Shown: positions 63,971-64,000 of the stretch, piece by piece
How positions within the stretch are numbered: position 1 is the first letter of the stretch
How the letters are laid out: each line of letters opens with the position of its first letter
Assembly (NCBI GenBank): GCA_947456815.1
Contig: CANGTL010000003.1
Location: 1-64,000, forward strand
Direction of reading: 5' to 3'
Length of the DNA stretch: 64,000 nucleotides
From: Flavobacteriaceae bacterium
Lineage (GTDB): Bacteria > Bacteroidota > Bacteroidia > Flavobacteriales > Flavobacteriaceae
Notes under the pieces: generated by a model
Database searches by the model: none
What the model was told of the DNA's origin: nothing
The model's input: the letters and a program-made list of their open reading frames with translations, nothing else
Program-made: the position numbers and the translations under genes

Positions 63971-64000
63971 TATTCAATTCTTCTTAAATTCTCAAAAAAG

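Overview
The window reads as a chromosomal segment of a Flavobacterium-like member of the Bacteroidota. Support comes from AT-rich DNA, Bacteroidota-type promoters (TTG about 20 nt upstream of TAnnTTTG), weak Shine-Dalgarno signals, a type IX secretion sorting domain, a fused SecDF, a bacillithiol deacetylase (BshB1) and menaquinone genes. I see no insertion sequence, prophage, rRNA operon or CRISPR array. One tRNA gene is present, tRNA-His.

Layout. 1-3652: the N-terminal part of a giant secreted surface protein on the minus strand, with Ig-like modules and 87-residue tandem repeats, running off the left edge. 3.8-17.6 kb: housekeeping and envelope genes (folE, an S23-type four-helix-bundle gene, cysS, yidD, lgt, then on the minus strand secDF, mdh, gyrB, a dipeptide epimerase and asnB). 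17.8-21.2 kb: a three-gene glycan module (GT2, GT-C-like membrane protein, acyltransferase). 21.2-26.6 kb: a minus-strand group (TPR protein, outer-membrane barrel, GreA-like factor). 26.7-34.6 kb: a second, more AT-rich glycosyltransferase block with an ftsE gene inside it. 34.6-39.5 kb: small accessory genes, a DUF3667 protein, an M28 peptidase and a hydrolase. 39.6-42 kb: tRNA-His and the thioesterase/isochorismate synthase/bshB1 operon. 42-51 kb: a beta-helix lipoprotein, purL, a second DUF3667 protein and a T9SS-exported M14 carboxypeptidase. 51-56 kb: a phosphatase/LTA-synthase-like pair, a long-chain acyl-CoA ligase and a small membrane protein. 56.3-62.7 kb: a MarR regulator and a fadN-fadA-fadE-type beta-oxidation operon. 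The window ends with a hypothetical protein and a Cu/Zn superoxide-dismutase-like lipoprotein.

The most unusual signal lies between genes. Many spacers between co-directional genes hold arrays of degenerate 7- or 8-bp words that keep strict phase while individual bases vary, usually with a T-rich half and an inverted A-rich half. Both S23-type four-helix-bundle genes sit between such inverted arrays, one between folE and cysS and one inside the fadNAE-like operon. The same kind of 7-bp array also lies in frame inside purL, where it encodes three near-identical heptapeptides. Separately, a roughly 78-nt structured element occurs three times, each time just downstream of a gene and in its sense orientation, with a compensatory base-pair change in its outer stem. 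Two of its copies sit between inverted octamer arrays, so the whole spacer could fold as one long hairpin. I propose the array-bounded S23 genes and the structured element as the best candidates for an undescribed system. Mobility, RNA function and novelty are inferences that need genome-wide searches.
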